In this document: positions 1 to 7,706 of the stretch, piece by piece | How the letters are laid out: each line of letters starts with the position of its first letter | Position numbering within the stretch: position 1 is the first letter of the stretch | Assembly: GCA_900470095.1 (NCBI GenBank) | Contig: UBZM01000048.1 | Span: 1 to 46,914 of the forward strand | Reading direction: 5' to 3' | DNA length: 46,914 nucleotides | Origin: Hyphomicrobiales bacterium | GTDB taxonomy: Bacteria > Pseudomonadota > Alphaproteobacteria > Rhizobiales > Beijerinckiaceae | The notes under the pieces: generated by a model | Seen by the model: the letters and a program-made list of their open reading frames with translations, nothing else | Told to the model about the DNA's origin: nothing | Databases searched by the model: none | Position numbers and translations under genes: made by a program

Positions 1-486
1 GACACCAAGAAGTCGATCGACTGGCATCTGACCTACGACCCGAAGACCGACAGTTGGGAAAGCCGTTCGCCGCTGCCGACGGCCCGTGACCATACCGGCA
101 CATTGGCCATCGGCCCCCTGATCCATGTCATCGGCGGCCGGGTCGACTCGTTCCACACCAATTCGAACCTGCATCACGCCTATGACCCGGCAACCGACAA
201 ATGGACGCCGCGCAACCCGTTGCCGACAGCCCGCTCCGGCCATGGCGCGGTGCTCTACCGTGGAAAGGTCTTCATCATGGGCGGCGAAGGCACCAACCGG
301 GTCTTCGGGCAGATGGAGGCCTATGATCCCGTTGCCGATGCCTGGGAGCAATACGCGCCGATGCTGACGCCCCGCCACGGGCTCGGCGCCGCGCTGGTCG
401 GAGACGCCATCCATGTCGCCGGCGGTGGACCGATCATGGGCGGCGGCGTCCAGAGCGCCGTGCACGAGGCATTTGTGTTGGGGTGA
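1..486 (+). CDS. Kelch-repeat protein, C-terminal part
   Basis: The frame is open from the first base of the window, so the start lies upstream; 161 codons are visible before the TGA. The protein shows repeated Kelch blades: a YDP...W motif, then PLPTAR, a G-H-G patch and a V(I/F)GG strand (for example VIGGRV, IMGGEG and VAGGGP), which together form a beta-propeller. Kelch propellers are protein or carbohydrate interaction folds, and some bacterial members are secreted or are sialic acid mutarotases; the N-terminus that would decide this is missing. The gene converges on the carboxylase gene to its right. Product class is clear, specific function is not. Confidence 0.85.
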   Translation, partial: DTKKSIDWHLTYDPKTDSWESRSPLPTARDHTGTLAIGPLIHVIGGRVDSFHTNSNLHHAYDPATDKWTPRNPLPTARSGHGAVLYRGKVFIMGGEGTNRVFGQMEAYDPVADAWEQYAPMLTPRHGLGAALVGDAIHVAGGGPIMGGGVQSAVHEAFVLG

Positions 487-509
487 GCCGCTGGCGGCTG
501 GCTCCCGCC

Positions 510-2117
510 TCACATCCGGAAGACACCGAAGCGCGTTTCCGGCACCTCGGCGTTGAGGGAGGCAGAAAAGGCCAAAGCCAGCACGCGACGCGTCTCCGAG
601 GGCAGGATGATGCCATCGTCCCAAAGCCGTGCGGTGGCGTGGTAGGGCGAGCCCTCATCCTCGTATTTCGCGCGGATCGGGGCCTTGAAGGCCTCTTCCT
701 CCTCGGCCGACCAGGACTTGCCCTCGGCCTCGATATTGTCGCGGCGGACGGTCGCGAGCACGCTCGCCGCCTGCTCGCCGCCCATCACCGAGATACGGGA
801 GTTGGGCCAGGTGAAGAGGAAGCGCGGGGAATAGGCGCGCCCGCACATGCCGTAATTGCCGGCCCCGAAGGAGCCGCCGACCAGCACGGTGATCTTCGGC
901 ACCTTGGCCGAGGCGACCGCAGTGACCAGCTTGGCGCCGTCCTTGGCAATGCCGCGCGTCTCGACATCGCGACCGACCATGAATCCGGTGATGTTCTGCA
1001 GGAAGAGCAGCGGAATGCGACGCTGGCAGCAGAGTTCGATGAAATGCGCGCCTTTCAGCGCGCTCTCCGAAAACAGGATCCCATTATTGGCGATGATGCC
1101 GACCGGCATGCCGTGGATGCGGGCAAAGCCAGTGACCAGAGTCGCGCCGTAGAGCCGTTTGAACTCGTCGAATTCGGAGCCGTCGACGAGCCGGGCGATG
1201 ACCTCGCGGATGTCGTACTGCTTCTTCAGGTCGGTTGGCACCACCGCCTCGAGCTCTGCGGGGTCGTAGAGCGGCTCCCTAGGCTCGGCGATGTCGATAT
1301 CGGGACGCTTGACGCTGTTCAGGTTTGCCGCGATGCGGCGCGCAATGGCGAGCGCATGGGTGTCGTCGCCGGCATAATGATCGGCGACACCCGACAGTCT
1401 GGCATGGACATCGGCGCCGCCAAGATCCTCGGCCGAGACGACCTCGCCGGTCGCCGCCTTCACCAGCGGCGGGCCGCCCAGGAAGATCGTGCCCTGCCGG
1501 CGCACGATCACCGTCTCGTCCGACATCGCCGGCACATAGGCACCACCGGCCGTGCAGGAGCCCATGACGACGGCGATTTGCGGAATCCCCTCCGCCGAAA
1601 GCGTCGCCTGGTTATAGAAGATCCGACCGAAATGCTCGCGATCGGGAAAGACATCGGTCTGATGCGGCAAGTTCGCCCCGCCGGAATCGACGAGATAGAC
1701 GCAAGGCAGCCGGTTCTCGCGTGCGATCTCCTGCGCGCGCAAATGCTTCTTCACCGTCATCGGGTAGTAGGTGCCGCCCTTGATGGTGGCGTCGTTGCAG
1801 ACGACCATCACCTCGCGCCCGGCGACGCGGCCGACCCCGGCGATCATGCCTGCGCCGTGAATCTCCTTGTCATACATCTCGAAGGCGGCCAGCGCCCCGA
1901 TCTCGAGGAAGGGCGAGCCCGGATCGAGCAGGCGCAGCACCCGCTCCCGCGGCAGCAGCTTGCCACGCGCCGTGTGGCGCTCCCGCGACTTGGCATTGCC
2001 ACCGAGCGCAGCAGTCGCGCGGTGCCGAGCCAGCTCGGCACGCAGGCCGTCCCAGGCCTCGGCATTGGCGCGCGTCTCGGCCGAGTTGAGATCGACCTTG
2101 CTTCCGATGACCGCCAC
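510..2117 (-). CDS. mccB: Methylcrotonyl-CoA carboxylase beta (carboxyltransferase) subunit
   Basis: Carboxyltransferase half of methylcrotonyl-CoA carboxylase, which transfers CO2 from biotin to 3-methylcrotonyl-CoA in leucine degradation. The 535-residue length is the family norm. Oxyanion-hole and CoA motifs are present: MGSCTAGGAYVPAMSDE near residues 175-190 and VGGSFGAGNYGMCGRAY near residue 430. The frame remains open further upstream, but a GTG at 2117 with an AAGGGAG ribosome site at 2124-2130 gives the standard N-terminus (VAVIGSKVDL), so that start is chosen. The biotin-carrying alpha subunit (mccA) is not adjacent; isovaleryl-CoA dehydrogenase lies 8 kb away. A propionyl-CoA carboxylase beta subunit is the main alternative but the sequence is much closer to MCC type. 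Confidence 0.93.
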   Translation of the reverse strand: MAVIGSKVDLNSAETRANAEAWDGLRAELARHRATAALGGNAKSRERHTARGKLLPRERVLRLLDPGSPFLEIGALAAFEMYDKEIHGAGMIAGVGRVAGREVMVVCNDATIKGGTYYPMTVKKHLRAQEIARENRLPCVYLVDSGGANLPHQTDVFPDREHFGRIFYNQATLSAEGIPQIAVVMGSCTAGGAYVPAMSDETVIVRRQGTIFLGGPPLVKAATGEVVSAEDLGGADVHARLSGVADHYAGDDTHALAIARRIAANLNSVKRPDIDIAEPREPLYDPAELEAVVPTDLKKQYDIREVIARLVDGSEFDEFKRLYGATLVTGFARIHGMPVGIIANNGILFSESALKGAHFIELCCQRRIPLLFLQNITGFMVGRDVETRGIAKDGAKLVTAVASAKVPKITVLVGGSFGAGNYGMCGRAYSPRFLFTWPNSRISVMGGEQAASVLATVRRDNIEAEGKSWSAEEEEAFKAPIRAKYEDEGSPYHATARLWDDGIILPSETRRVLALAFSASLNAEVPETRFGVFRM

Positions 2118-2223
2118 GGCACGCTCCCTTAAGCGAAGAAGTCCTCGCCGGGTTATGGCGCGCCGCGCGAAAAACGCCAACCGGCGCGGATGCGCAGGGG
2201 CGCGAGCGCAAATCCGCCCGCTC

Positions 2224-2406
2224 TCAGCGCGCCACCGCAGGGGCAGCCACGGCGCCGATGGCGCCCCCCGCAACCGCTCCGATCGGCCCGCCGATAAGGG
2301 CCCCCGTGCCGGCGCCGGCAGCCGCGCCGGCGATGATCTTGTCGTTGGTGGTGCAGGCACCCAGCACGACCGCGCAGGCGGCCGCGAACATCACTGTCCG
2401 GATCAT
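2224..2406 (-). CDS. Small glycine-zipper lipoprotein
   Basis: A 60-residue protein that starts with a signal sequence and a clear lipobox (VLGAC, Cys about residue 18), followed by a short TTNDKIIAG spacer and a glycine zipper (repeated GxxxG/GAxxG, such as GALIGGPIGAVAGGAIG). It resembles the YMGG-like or osmotically inducible OsmB-like lipoproteins. Lipid anchoring and membrane insertion of the zipper follow from the motifs; the role is unknown. It sits between mccB and lipB on the same strand, 90-110 bp from each, so it may have its own promoter. Confidence 0.75.
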   Translation of the reverse strand: MIRTVMFAAACAVVLGACTTNDKIIAGAAAGAGTGALIGGPIGAVAGGAIGAVAAPAVAR

Positions 2407-2499
2407 CTTCGTCCCCGTTTCCGATTCATCCCACAGCGGGAGGTTGGCCGGCTTTGGTCAACGGATGGTGAACGAAGGATGAAGAGCCTTCGTCGAGGC

Positions 2500-3201
2500 T
2501 CAGGCGAGAACCGTCGCCCCGAAGATCCCCTCGAACTCGGCGCGCAGCATCGAATCGACCTCCAGAAGCGTCACCGGCAACCCGAGATCGACCAGCGAGG
2601 TCACGCCCTGGTCGCTGACGCCGCAGGGCACGATTCCCCCGAAATGCGAGAGCTCCGGCTCGACATTGAGCGAGATGCCATGGAACGAAACCCAGCGCCG
2701 GACGCGGATGCCAATGGCGGCGATCTTGTCTTCGCTATCCGCTCCTTTCTCGGGCCGGCGCACCCAGACGCCGACGCGGTCCTCGCGCCGCTCGCCGCGG
2801 ACATTGAAGCGCTCGAGCGTGCCGATCAGCCAGGCTTCGAGGGCGGCGACGAATCGCCGGAGGTCGGGATCGCGACGCTTCAGGTCGAGCATGACATAGG
2901 CCACCCGCTGGCCGGGACCGTGATAGGTGAACTGCCCGCCCCTGCCGCTCTGATGCACCGGAAAGCGTTCGGGCTCGATCAGATCGGCCTCGCGGGCCGA
3001 GGTGCCGGCGGTATAGAGCGGCGGATGTTCGATCAGCCAGACGCGCTCGCGGGCTTTGCCGTCCGCGATCAGCGCCGCACGTGTGTCCATCTCGGCAACC
3101 GCCTCGTCATAGCCGACTAGCCCCTCGGCATGGACCCATTCGACGGGCTCGGAGCCCGGCTGCGGCAGGAATGAAACCGCAAGCGTCTCACGTGTCTTCA
3201 C
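2500..3201 (-). CDS. lipB: Lipoyl(octanoyl) transferase
   Basis: Transfers octanoyl from octanoyl-ACP to the lipoyl domains of 2-oxoacid dehydrogenases and the glycine cleavage H protein, the first step of lipoate synthesis. The 233-residue protein has the RGGQFTYHGPGQ substrate-binding motif near residue 90, a Lys in KIAAIGIRVRRW (the catalytic lysine) and the acyl-thioester Cys in PCGVSDQGVTSL (about residue 193). The start is a GTG; a nearby ATG at 3208 is out of frame, and no strong ribosome site is seen, so the exact N-terminus is moderately certain. It is divergent from the FliN-domain gene. Confidence 0.95.
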   Translation of the reverse strand: MKTRETLAVSFLPQPGSEPVEWVHAEGLVGYDEAVAEMDTRAALIADGKARERVWLIEHPPLYTAGTSAREADLIEPERFPVHQSGRGGQFTYHGPGQRVAYVMLDLKRRDPDLRRFVAALEAWLIGTLERFNVRGERREDRVGVWVRRPEKGADSEDKIAAIGIRVRRWVSFHGISLNVEPELSHFGGIVPCGVSDQGVTSLVDLGLPVTLLEVDSMLRAEFEGIFGATVLA

Positions 3202-3332
3202 GGTGCATTAACTCTGTTTGTTCAACGATCGCTAACCGGCTACCGCCAGTCGCCGGCAGGCTCATGCGCCGAAGCCGGCCGGCAGGCAAGTTTCGTTGGT
3301 TGAATTCGCAAGTAGGGTTTCGGAGGCAGGAC

Positions 3333-3602
3333 TTGAAGGCCGATCTCGATCTCGTTTCGGTGGAGCTCACCGTGGTTCTGGGCTCGACTCAGATGCCGAT
3401 CTACAAATTGCTGCGCATGGGCCGCGGCGCGATCATCGAGCTCAACGCCACAGAGAACGACGAGGTTCAGATTCTCGCCAACAATCACCCCTTCGCCCGC
3501 GGCAATGTCGTGGTCAGCGGTTCGCGCATCTCTGTCGAGATTACCGAGCTCCTGAAACGCCCCACGGTCTTCAGCGCGCAGACCATTGCCGAGGCCGCCT
3601 GA
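3333..3602 (+). CDS. FliN-type (SpoA domain) flagellar motor switch-like protein
   Basis: An 89-residue protein made of a single SpoA/FliN_C domain: LDLVSVELTVVLGSTQMP, then LLRMGRGAIIELN and FARGNVVVSGSRISVEITELL match the conserved strands of FliN. FliN normally sits in the flagellar C-ring with FliG and FliM and carries an additional N-terminal region; that region is absent here. The frame is open further upstream, but TTG at 3333 is preceded by GGAGG at 3322-3326 with ideal spacing and the upstream codons do not look like protein. No other flagellar gene is in the window, so it could be a motor part encoded apart from its cluster or a SpoA protein with another role. Confidence 0.75.
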   Translation: MKADLDLVSVELTVVLGSTQMPIYKLLRMGRGAIIELNATENDEVQILANNHPFARGNVVVSGSRISVEITELLKRPTVFSAQTIAEAA

Positions 3603-3711
3603 AAAGGATTTCAAAGTTTTCCACACAACGAGCTTGTCGCGACGGATTCGATTTGTTAGACCCGCGCCGCTCCGGAGTTCACCGCCTCACCGCGGTTTTC
3701 TCTTAGCCGCT

Positions 3712-3796
3712 GCGGTCATGGCGGAATTGGTAGACGCACTACCTTGAGGTGGTAGCGGGGAGACCCGTGGAGGTTCGAGTCCTCTTGACCGCACCA
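3712..3796 (+). tRNA. tRNA-Leu (anticodon GAG)
   Basis: Class II tRNA of 85 nt with a 7-bp acceptor stem (GCGGTCA with TGACCGC), D-arm with the GGTAGAC motif, anticodon stem CTACC/GGTAG around loop TTGAGGT with anticodon GAG at 3746-3748, a long variable arm and a T-arm with GGTTCGAGTCC. The CCA end is encoded. The GAG anticodon reads CUU/CUC leucine codons. A strong hairpin terminator follows 20 bp downstream. Confidence 0.97.
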
Positions 3797-3815
3797 AATT
3801 CAGGCTGATGCCTTG

Positions 3816-3850
3816 AAACGGCGACCCTCGCGGGTCGCCGTTTTGGTTTT
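3816..3850 (+). terminator. Rho-independent terminator of tRNA-Leu
   Basis: A perfect 12-bp stem (3816-3827 with 3832-3843) closes a TCGC loop and is followed by a T-rich tail (TTTTGGTTTT region). It lies directly after the tRNA-Leu gene on the same strand. Confidence 0.85.
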
Positions 3851-3922
3851 CGGCCCTGCCTGCAATGAAACGTGAGGTCGCCGCGGCGCGTTGCCAGCAC
3901 AGCCCACGGCTGACACAAGGGG

Positions 3923-3994
3923 CCCTTCCCTCGAATCCATGCCTCTTCCTCGAATCCAAGCCCTTTCCTCGAATCCAAGCCCTTTCCTCGAATC
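3923..3994. repeat. 19-bp tandem repeat, about four copies, in the mgtE leader
   Basis: The core TCGAATCC recurs at 3931, 3950, 3969 and 3988, a period of exactly 19 bp; the third and fourth units are identical over CCCTTTCCTCGAATC and the first is the most diverged. Because 19 is not a multiple of three, the array is not a protein repeat. It fills the space between the tRNA-Leu terminator and the mgtE start codon. Confidence 0.85.
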
Positions 3995-4008
3995 GTGGAG
4001 CCGGACCG

Positions 4009-5415
4009 ATGGTCGAAGCCGAAAACGCTCCCGACGAATCCGCCACCCGCAGGATCCGCGACGAAGATGGCGCGATCGACCCCGCGCTGGTCGAGCAGGT
4101 CTCCCAGGCCGTCCTGCTCTCGGACATCACGACGTTGCGCGGCATCGTTGCCGACATGCACGAGGCCGACCTCGGTGCATTGCTGGAAGCCCTCGACGCC
4201 GATGAGCGCCCGCGCCTGATCTCGTTGCTCGGCTCCGATTTCGACTTCACGGCACTGACCGAAGTCGACGACACCGTTCGCGAGGAGATTCTCGAAGAGC
4301 TCTCGGCTGAGACCGTTGCGGAAGGTGTGCGCGAACTCGACACCGACGACGCGGTCTACATTCTCGAGGACCTCAACGAGGCGGACAAGCAGGAGGTTCT
4401 GGACAAGCTCACACCCTCCGAGCGCATCGCGCTGCAGCAGGGTCTCGACTATCCCGAGGATACGGCCGGCCGGCGCATGCAGAGCGAAGTCATCGCCGTG
4501 CCGCCTTTCTGGACGGTCGGCCAGACCATCGACTTCCTGCGCGACACCGCGGACCTGCCCGACCGATTCTTCGAAATCTTCGTCGCCGACCCCGCGCATC
4601 ATTTCGTTGGAACGGTGCGGTTGGACCGGCTGCTGCGCAACCGGCGCCCCGTGGTGATTTCCGATCTGCTGGAGGAAGACCGGCGGGTCGTCGCGGCGAC
4701 CGACGAGCTCGAAGACGTCGCGCGGCTGTTCCAGCGCTACAACCTGGTTGCGGCACCGGTCATCGATGCGACCGGCCGTCTCGTCGGCGTGCTAACCATC
4801 GACGATATCGTCGACGTCATCGAAGAAGCCGCCGACGAGGACGTGAAACAGCTCGGCGGCGTCAATCCCGACGAAGAGCTCTCGGACCCGGTCCGAAAGA
4901 TCATCTGGAGCCGCTTCAGCTGGCTCTTCGTCAACCTGATGACCTCCTTTCTCGCTGCCGCAGTGATGAGCCTGTTCGAGAATCAGCTCGCGAAAGTCGT
5001 CGCGCTCGCGATCCTGGCGCCGATCGTGGCAAGCCAGGGCGGCAATGCCGCAACTCAGACGATGACGGTCGCGGTCCGCGCACTGGCCACGCAGGAACTT
5101 GGTGCGTGGAACCTGCGCCGCTTCTTCACACGCGAACTCATCGTCGGCCTGGTGAATGGCTTCGGCTTTGCCGTGATCACCGGCGCCATCGCCGCAGCCT
5201 GGTTCGGCAGCGCAGGACTGGGCGCCGTCATCGCGATTGCGATGGTCGTTACCCTGATCTCGGCCGCCATTGCGGGCGTCCTCATTCCGCTGGTGCTCGA
5301 CAGGCTCGACATCGATCCGGCCATTGCATCGGGAACCTTCGTCACCACCGTCACCGACGTCGTCGGCTTCTTTGCCTTCCTGGGGATCGCCACGCTTCTG
5401 CTCGGCCTGGGGTGA
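4009..5415 (+). CDS. mgtE: Magnesium transporter MgtE
   Basis: A 468-residue magnesium channel of the inner membrane. It has an acidic cytosolic MgtE_N domain (about residues 30-135, with LTEVDDTVREEILEEL and DTDDAVYILEDL), a pair of CBS domains (about 140-265), a connecting helix and a C-terminal five-helix pore containing ASQGGNAATQTMT, the family signature. In known members the cytosolic domains sense Mg2+ and close the pore. The frame is open to 3865, but those codons lie in a 19-bp tandem repeat; ATG 4009 with GGAG at 3997-4000 gives the usual length. No Mg2+ riboswitch could be recognised in the leader. Confidence 0.95.
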   Translation: MVEAENAPDESATRRIRDEDGAIDPALVEQVSQAVLLSDITTLRGIVADMHEADLGALLEALDADERPRLISLLGSDFDFTALTEVDDTVREEILEELSAETVAEGVRELDTDDAVYILEDLNEADKQEVLDKLTPSERIALQQGLDYPEDTAGRRMQSEVIAVPPFWTVGQTIDFLRDTADLPDRFFEIFVADPAHHFVGTVRLDRLLRNRRPVVISDLLEEDRRVVAATDELEDVARLFQRYNLVAAPVIDATGRLVGVLTIDDIVDVIEEAADEDVKQLGGVNPDEELSDPVRKIIWSRFSWLFVNLMTSFLAAAVMSLFENQLAKVVALAILAPIVASQGGNAATQTMTVAVRALATQELGAWNLRRFFTRELIVGLVNGFGFAVITGAIAAAWFGSAGLGAVIAIAMVVTLISAAIAGVLIPLVLDRLDIDPAIASGTFVTTVTDVVGFFAFLGIATLLLGLG

Positions 5416-5477
5416 CGAATGCGAAAACTTCGGTAACGTAAACCGGGCGTCAAGTTTTCTCCGCAATTCTCCGCGAG

Positions 5478-6419
5478 ATGATCCCCCGTCGCATGTTTCG
5501 CCTCCGCGCAGCCCCGTTTCTTGTCGCCGCCGCACTCGCGGTCCTTGGCGGCTGCGTGGCGTTCGAAGGCCGCTATCCTCAGAAGGGCGATGTCAGGCCG
5601 CATCCTGGCGTCGCGAGCGCCCTGAACTATCCCGTCCAAGGCATCGATATCTCGCGCTGGCAGGGCGAGATCGACTGGGCGGCGGTCAAGGGTGCCGGCA
5701 CCCGCTTCGTCTACATGAAGGCGACAGAGGGTGGCGATCACATCGACCCCTCCTTTCTGCGCAACTGGGAAGGCGCCCGCCGGGCCGGCGTGCCGCGCGG
5801 CGCCTACCACTTCGTCTTCTGGTGCCGCCCCGCCCATGAGCAGGCGGTCTGGTTCAAGCAGCACATCCCGAACGATCCCGGCGCCTTGCCGCCCGTGCTC
5901 GATGTCGAGTGGAACGGCCATTCCAAGACCTGCCCGCAGAAGATCGACCGCTCGCTGGCACTGGAGAAGATCCAGCTCATGCTGACCGAGCTCGAGCAGC
6001 TCACCGGCAAGAAGCCGATCATCTATACCGACATCACCTTCCACAAGGACGTGCTGGAGGGACAGTTCAACGAATATCCCTACTGGATCCGCTCGACTGC
6101 AGCGAAGCCCGAGACCCGCTACGAGAACCGTCCCTGGGCCTTCTGGCAGTTCACCACGACCGGCCGCGTGCCCGGCATCAAGGGCGATGTCGACCGCAAC
6201 TCATTCTTCGGCGACGAGGAACAGTTCATCGGCTGGATCAATGGCGAGTTCGACATCGGGCGGAGGCAGTGGACCAAGCGGCGCGCCTCCCCGGCACAGC
6301 CCAGCCCCAGCATCGTCAATGATCCGGAATTCGAGCCCCCCGTCAGCCAGGCTCCGCCCGCCCCCGTCATCCCCGGCGCGCTGAAGCCGGTGCCTTCCTC
6401 ACTGCAGATGGACGGATAG
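5478..6419 (+). CDS. GH25 lysozyme-like lipoprotein
   Basis: A 313-residue glycoside hydrolase family 25 protein, a family that cleaves the MurNAc-GlcNAc bond of peptidoglycan. The N-terminus is a lipoprotein signal (hydrophobic stretch then LGGC at about residue 27). The GH25 barrel starts at GIDISRWQGEIDW; PPVLDVEWNG carries the acidic catalytic pair, and FWQFTTTGRVPGIKGDVDRN is the typical closing strand. A proline-rich tail follows. An internal ATG at 5493 is an alternative start that keeps the lipobox. It is one of two tandem paralogues; this copy should be membrane-anchored, the next one is not. It may be an endogenous remodelling enzyme rather than a weapon. Confidence 0.88.
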   Translation: MIPRRMFRLRAAPFLVAAALAVLGGCVAFEGRYPQKGDVRPHPGVASALNYPVQGIDISRWQGEIDWAAVKGAGTRFVYMKATEGGDHIDPSFLRNWEGARRAGVPRGAYHFVFWCRPAHEQAVWFKQHIPNDPGALPPVLDVEWNGHSKTCPQKIDRSLALEKIQLMLTELEQLTGKKPIIYTDITFHKDVLEGQFNEYPYWIRSTAAKPETRYENRPWAFWQFTTTGRVPGIKGDVDRNSFFGDEEQFIGWINGEFDIGRRQWTKRRASPAQPSPSIVNDPEFEPPVSQAPPAPVIPGALKPVPSSLQMDG

Positions 6420-6427
6420 CAGCGCCC

Positions 6428-6529
6428 TGATCATCCGTCCGGATTTCGCATCCGATCCGCTGATCTGAGCCTTCTGTGTTTGCATCGGCCTTCCCGAAAA
6501 GCCGCAATCCACTTTTTCGGGCCGATGCT
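6428..6529 (-). repeat. Bipartite palindromic intergenic repeat, copy A
   Basis: First palindromic module (GCATCGGCC...GGCCGATGC, 6482-6528) plus linker AACACAGAAGGCT and a second module around GGATGCGAAATCC when read on the minus strand. It matches the elements at 12019, 18804 and 27654. It lies between the two GH25 genes. Confidence 0.8.
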
Positions 6530-6641
6530 TCAGCGGGCGCGCCGGTTAACCAACCCTGAAATCATCCGCTCGCATCCGAGCGAACGCTTACCGCGCCTTA
6601 ACCACGCCTGCCGCACCACTGCTTGCATGCAGGAGGGGCGG

Positions 6642-7610
6642 ATGCCGGCGCGTATGAAGACCGATTACAAGGGACTGCGGTGCTTTCTTGCAGTTCTCGG
6701 CCTTGCACTCGGCAGCGCCGGCCCCGCCTTCGCGCTCTATCCCAAGAAGGGCGACGCCTCGCCCCATCACGGCGTCCGCGATGCACGCCGCCAGGCGATC
6801 CAGGGCATCGACATCTCGCGCTGGCAGGGCGAGATCGACTGGGCCAAGGTCAAGGATGCCGGTACCCGCTTTGCCTTCATCAAGGCGACCGAGGGCGGCG
6901 ACCACCTCGACCCCAATTTCCGCAAGAACTGGGAGGGGGCGAAGAAGGCCGGCGTGGCGCGCGGCGCCTACCATTTCGTCTATTGGTGCCGCCCGGCCAA
7001 GGATCAGGTGCGCTGGTTCAAGCGCCATATCCCGAAGGACCCGGATGCCCTGCCGCCTGTGCTCGATGTCGAATGGAACGGCGAGTCGGAGAGCTGCGGC
7101 AAGAAGATCCCGCGCGATAAGGCGCTCGCCAAGATCAGCGAGATGCTGAAGGGCCTGCAGGAACACACTGGCAAGAAGCCGATCATCTATACCGACATCA
7201 CCTTCCACGAGGATGTGCTGGAAGGCGAGTTCAACGATCATCCCTACTGGCTGCGCTCGACCGCGGCCCCGCTGCGCCACCGCTATGAGCGCAGCAAATG
7301 GGAATTCTGGCAGTTCACCACCACAGGACGCGTGCCCGGCATAACCGGCGATGTCGACCGCAACGCCTTCTTCGGCTCCGAGCGGGAATTCGCGGCCTGG
7401 CGCGAGGGCCGCTTCGACATCGGGGCCCGGAAGTGGCGGGGTGGCGAACCGAAGGTAGCCGGAAACCGCGCGCCCGCGACATCGGCCGGTTCCAAGGCTC
7501 CGCAGGCTGCCGGAGGCGCAACGCTCAAGATGCTGCCTCCCGCGCGCGTCCCGGGCAAGGCGACCGCCAACCGTGATCCACAAGTGACCGGCTCTCTCGC
7601 CCGCGATTGA
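6642..7610 (+). CDS. GH25 lysozyme-like exported protein
   Basis: A 322-residue paralogue of the preceding GH25 protein, with near-identical motifs (GIDISRWQGEIDWAKVKDAG, PPVLDVEWNG, FWQFTTTGRVPGITGDVDRN). It carries a classical signal peptide (hydrophobic stretch to GPAFA about residue 35) without a lipobox cysteine, so it should be released to the periplasm or outside. Both copies start the mature region with a K-K-G-D-x-x-P-H-x-G-V segment. ATG 6642 has AGGAGG at 6631-6636; the longer open frame upstream includes an intergenic repeat and is rejected. The tail is low-complexity Ala/Pro/Lys. Confidence 0.88.
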   Translation: MPARMKTDYKGLRCFLAVLGLALGSAGPAFALYPKKGDASPHHGVRDARRQAIQGIDISRWQGEIDWAKVKDAGTRFAFIKATEGGDHLDPNFRKNWEGAKKAGVARGAYHFVYWCRPAKDQVRWFKRHIPKDPDALPPVLDVEWNGESESCGKKIPRDKALAKISEMLKGLQEHTGKKPIIYTDITFHEDVLEGEFNDHPYWLRSTAAPLRHRYERSKWEFWQFTTTGRVPGITGDVDRNAFFGSEREFAAWREGRFDIGARKWRGGEPKVAGNRAPATSAGSKAPQAAGGATLKMLPPARVPGKATANRDPQVTGSLARD

Positions 7611-7706
7611 CTCTGCGGCACCCGTTGCGCTGTCACGAGGCTGTCATGATACGCGCGCCCTGATCCGGGGCAGCGCAACCCCTTATGAGAAATCGCCCGC
7701 CAGGGC

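Noticed and set aside
483..2132. 549-codon open frame on the plus strand opposite mccB
   Set aside because: It is a shadow of mccB in a GC-rich genome; no domain and no ribosome site.
2118..2360. N-terminal extension of mccB to an upstream start
   Set aside because: The extension is Arg/Pro-rich, overlaps the small lipoprotein gene and has no ribosome site, whereas GTG 2117 has one.
3923..3994. CRISPR-like array
   Set aside because: Tandem units without spacers and no cas genes; a simple tandem repeat.
3851..4008. Mg2+ riboswitch before mgtE
   Set aside because: The region is filled by the 19-bp tandem repeat and shows no M-box-like structure.
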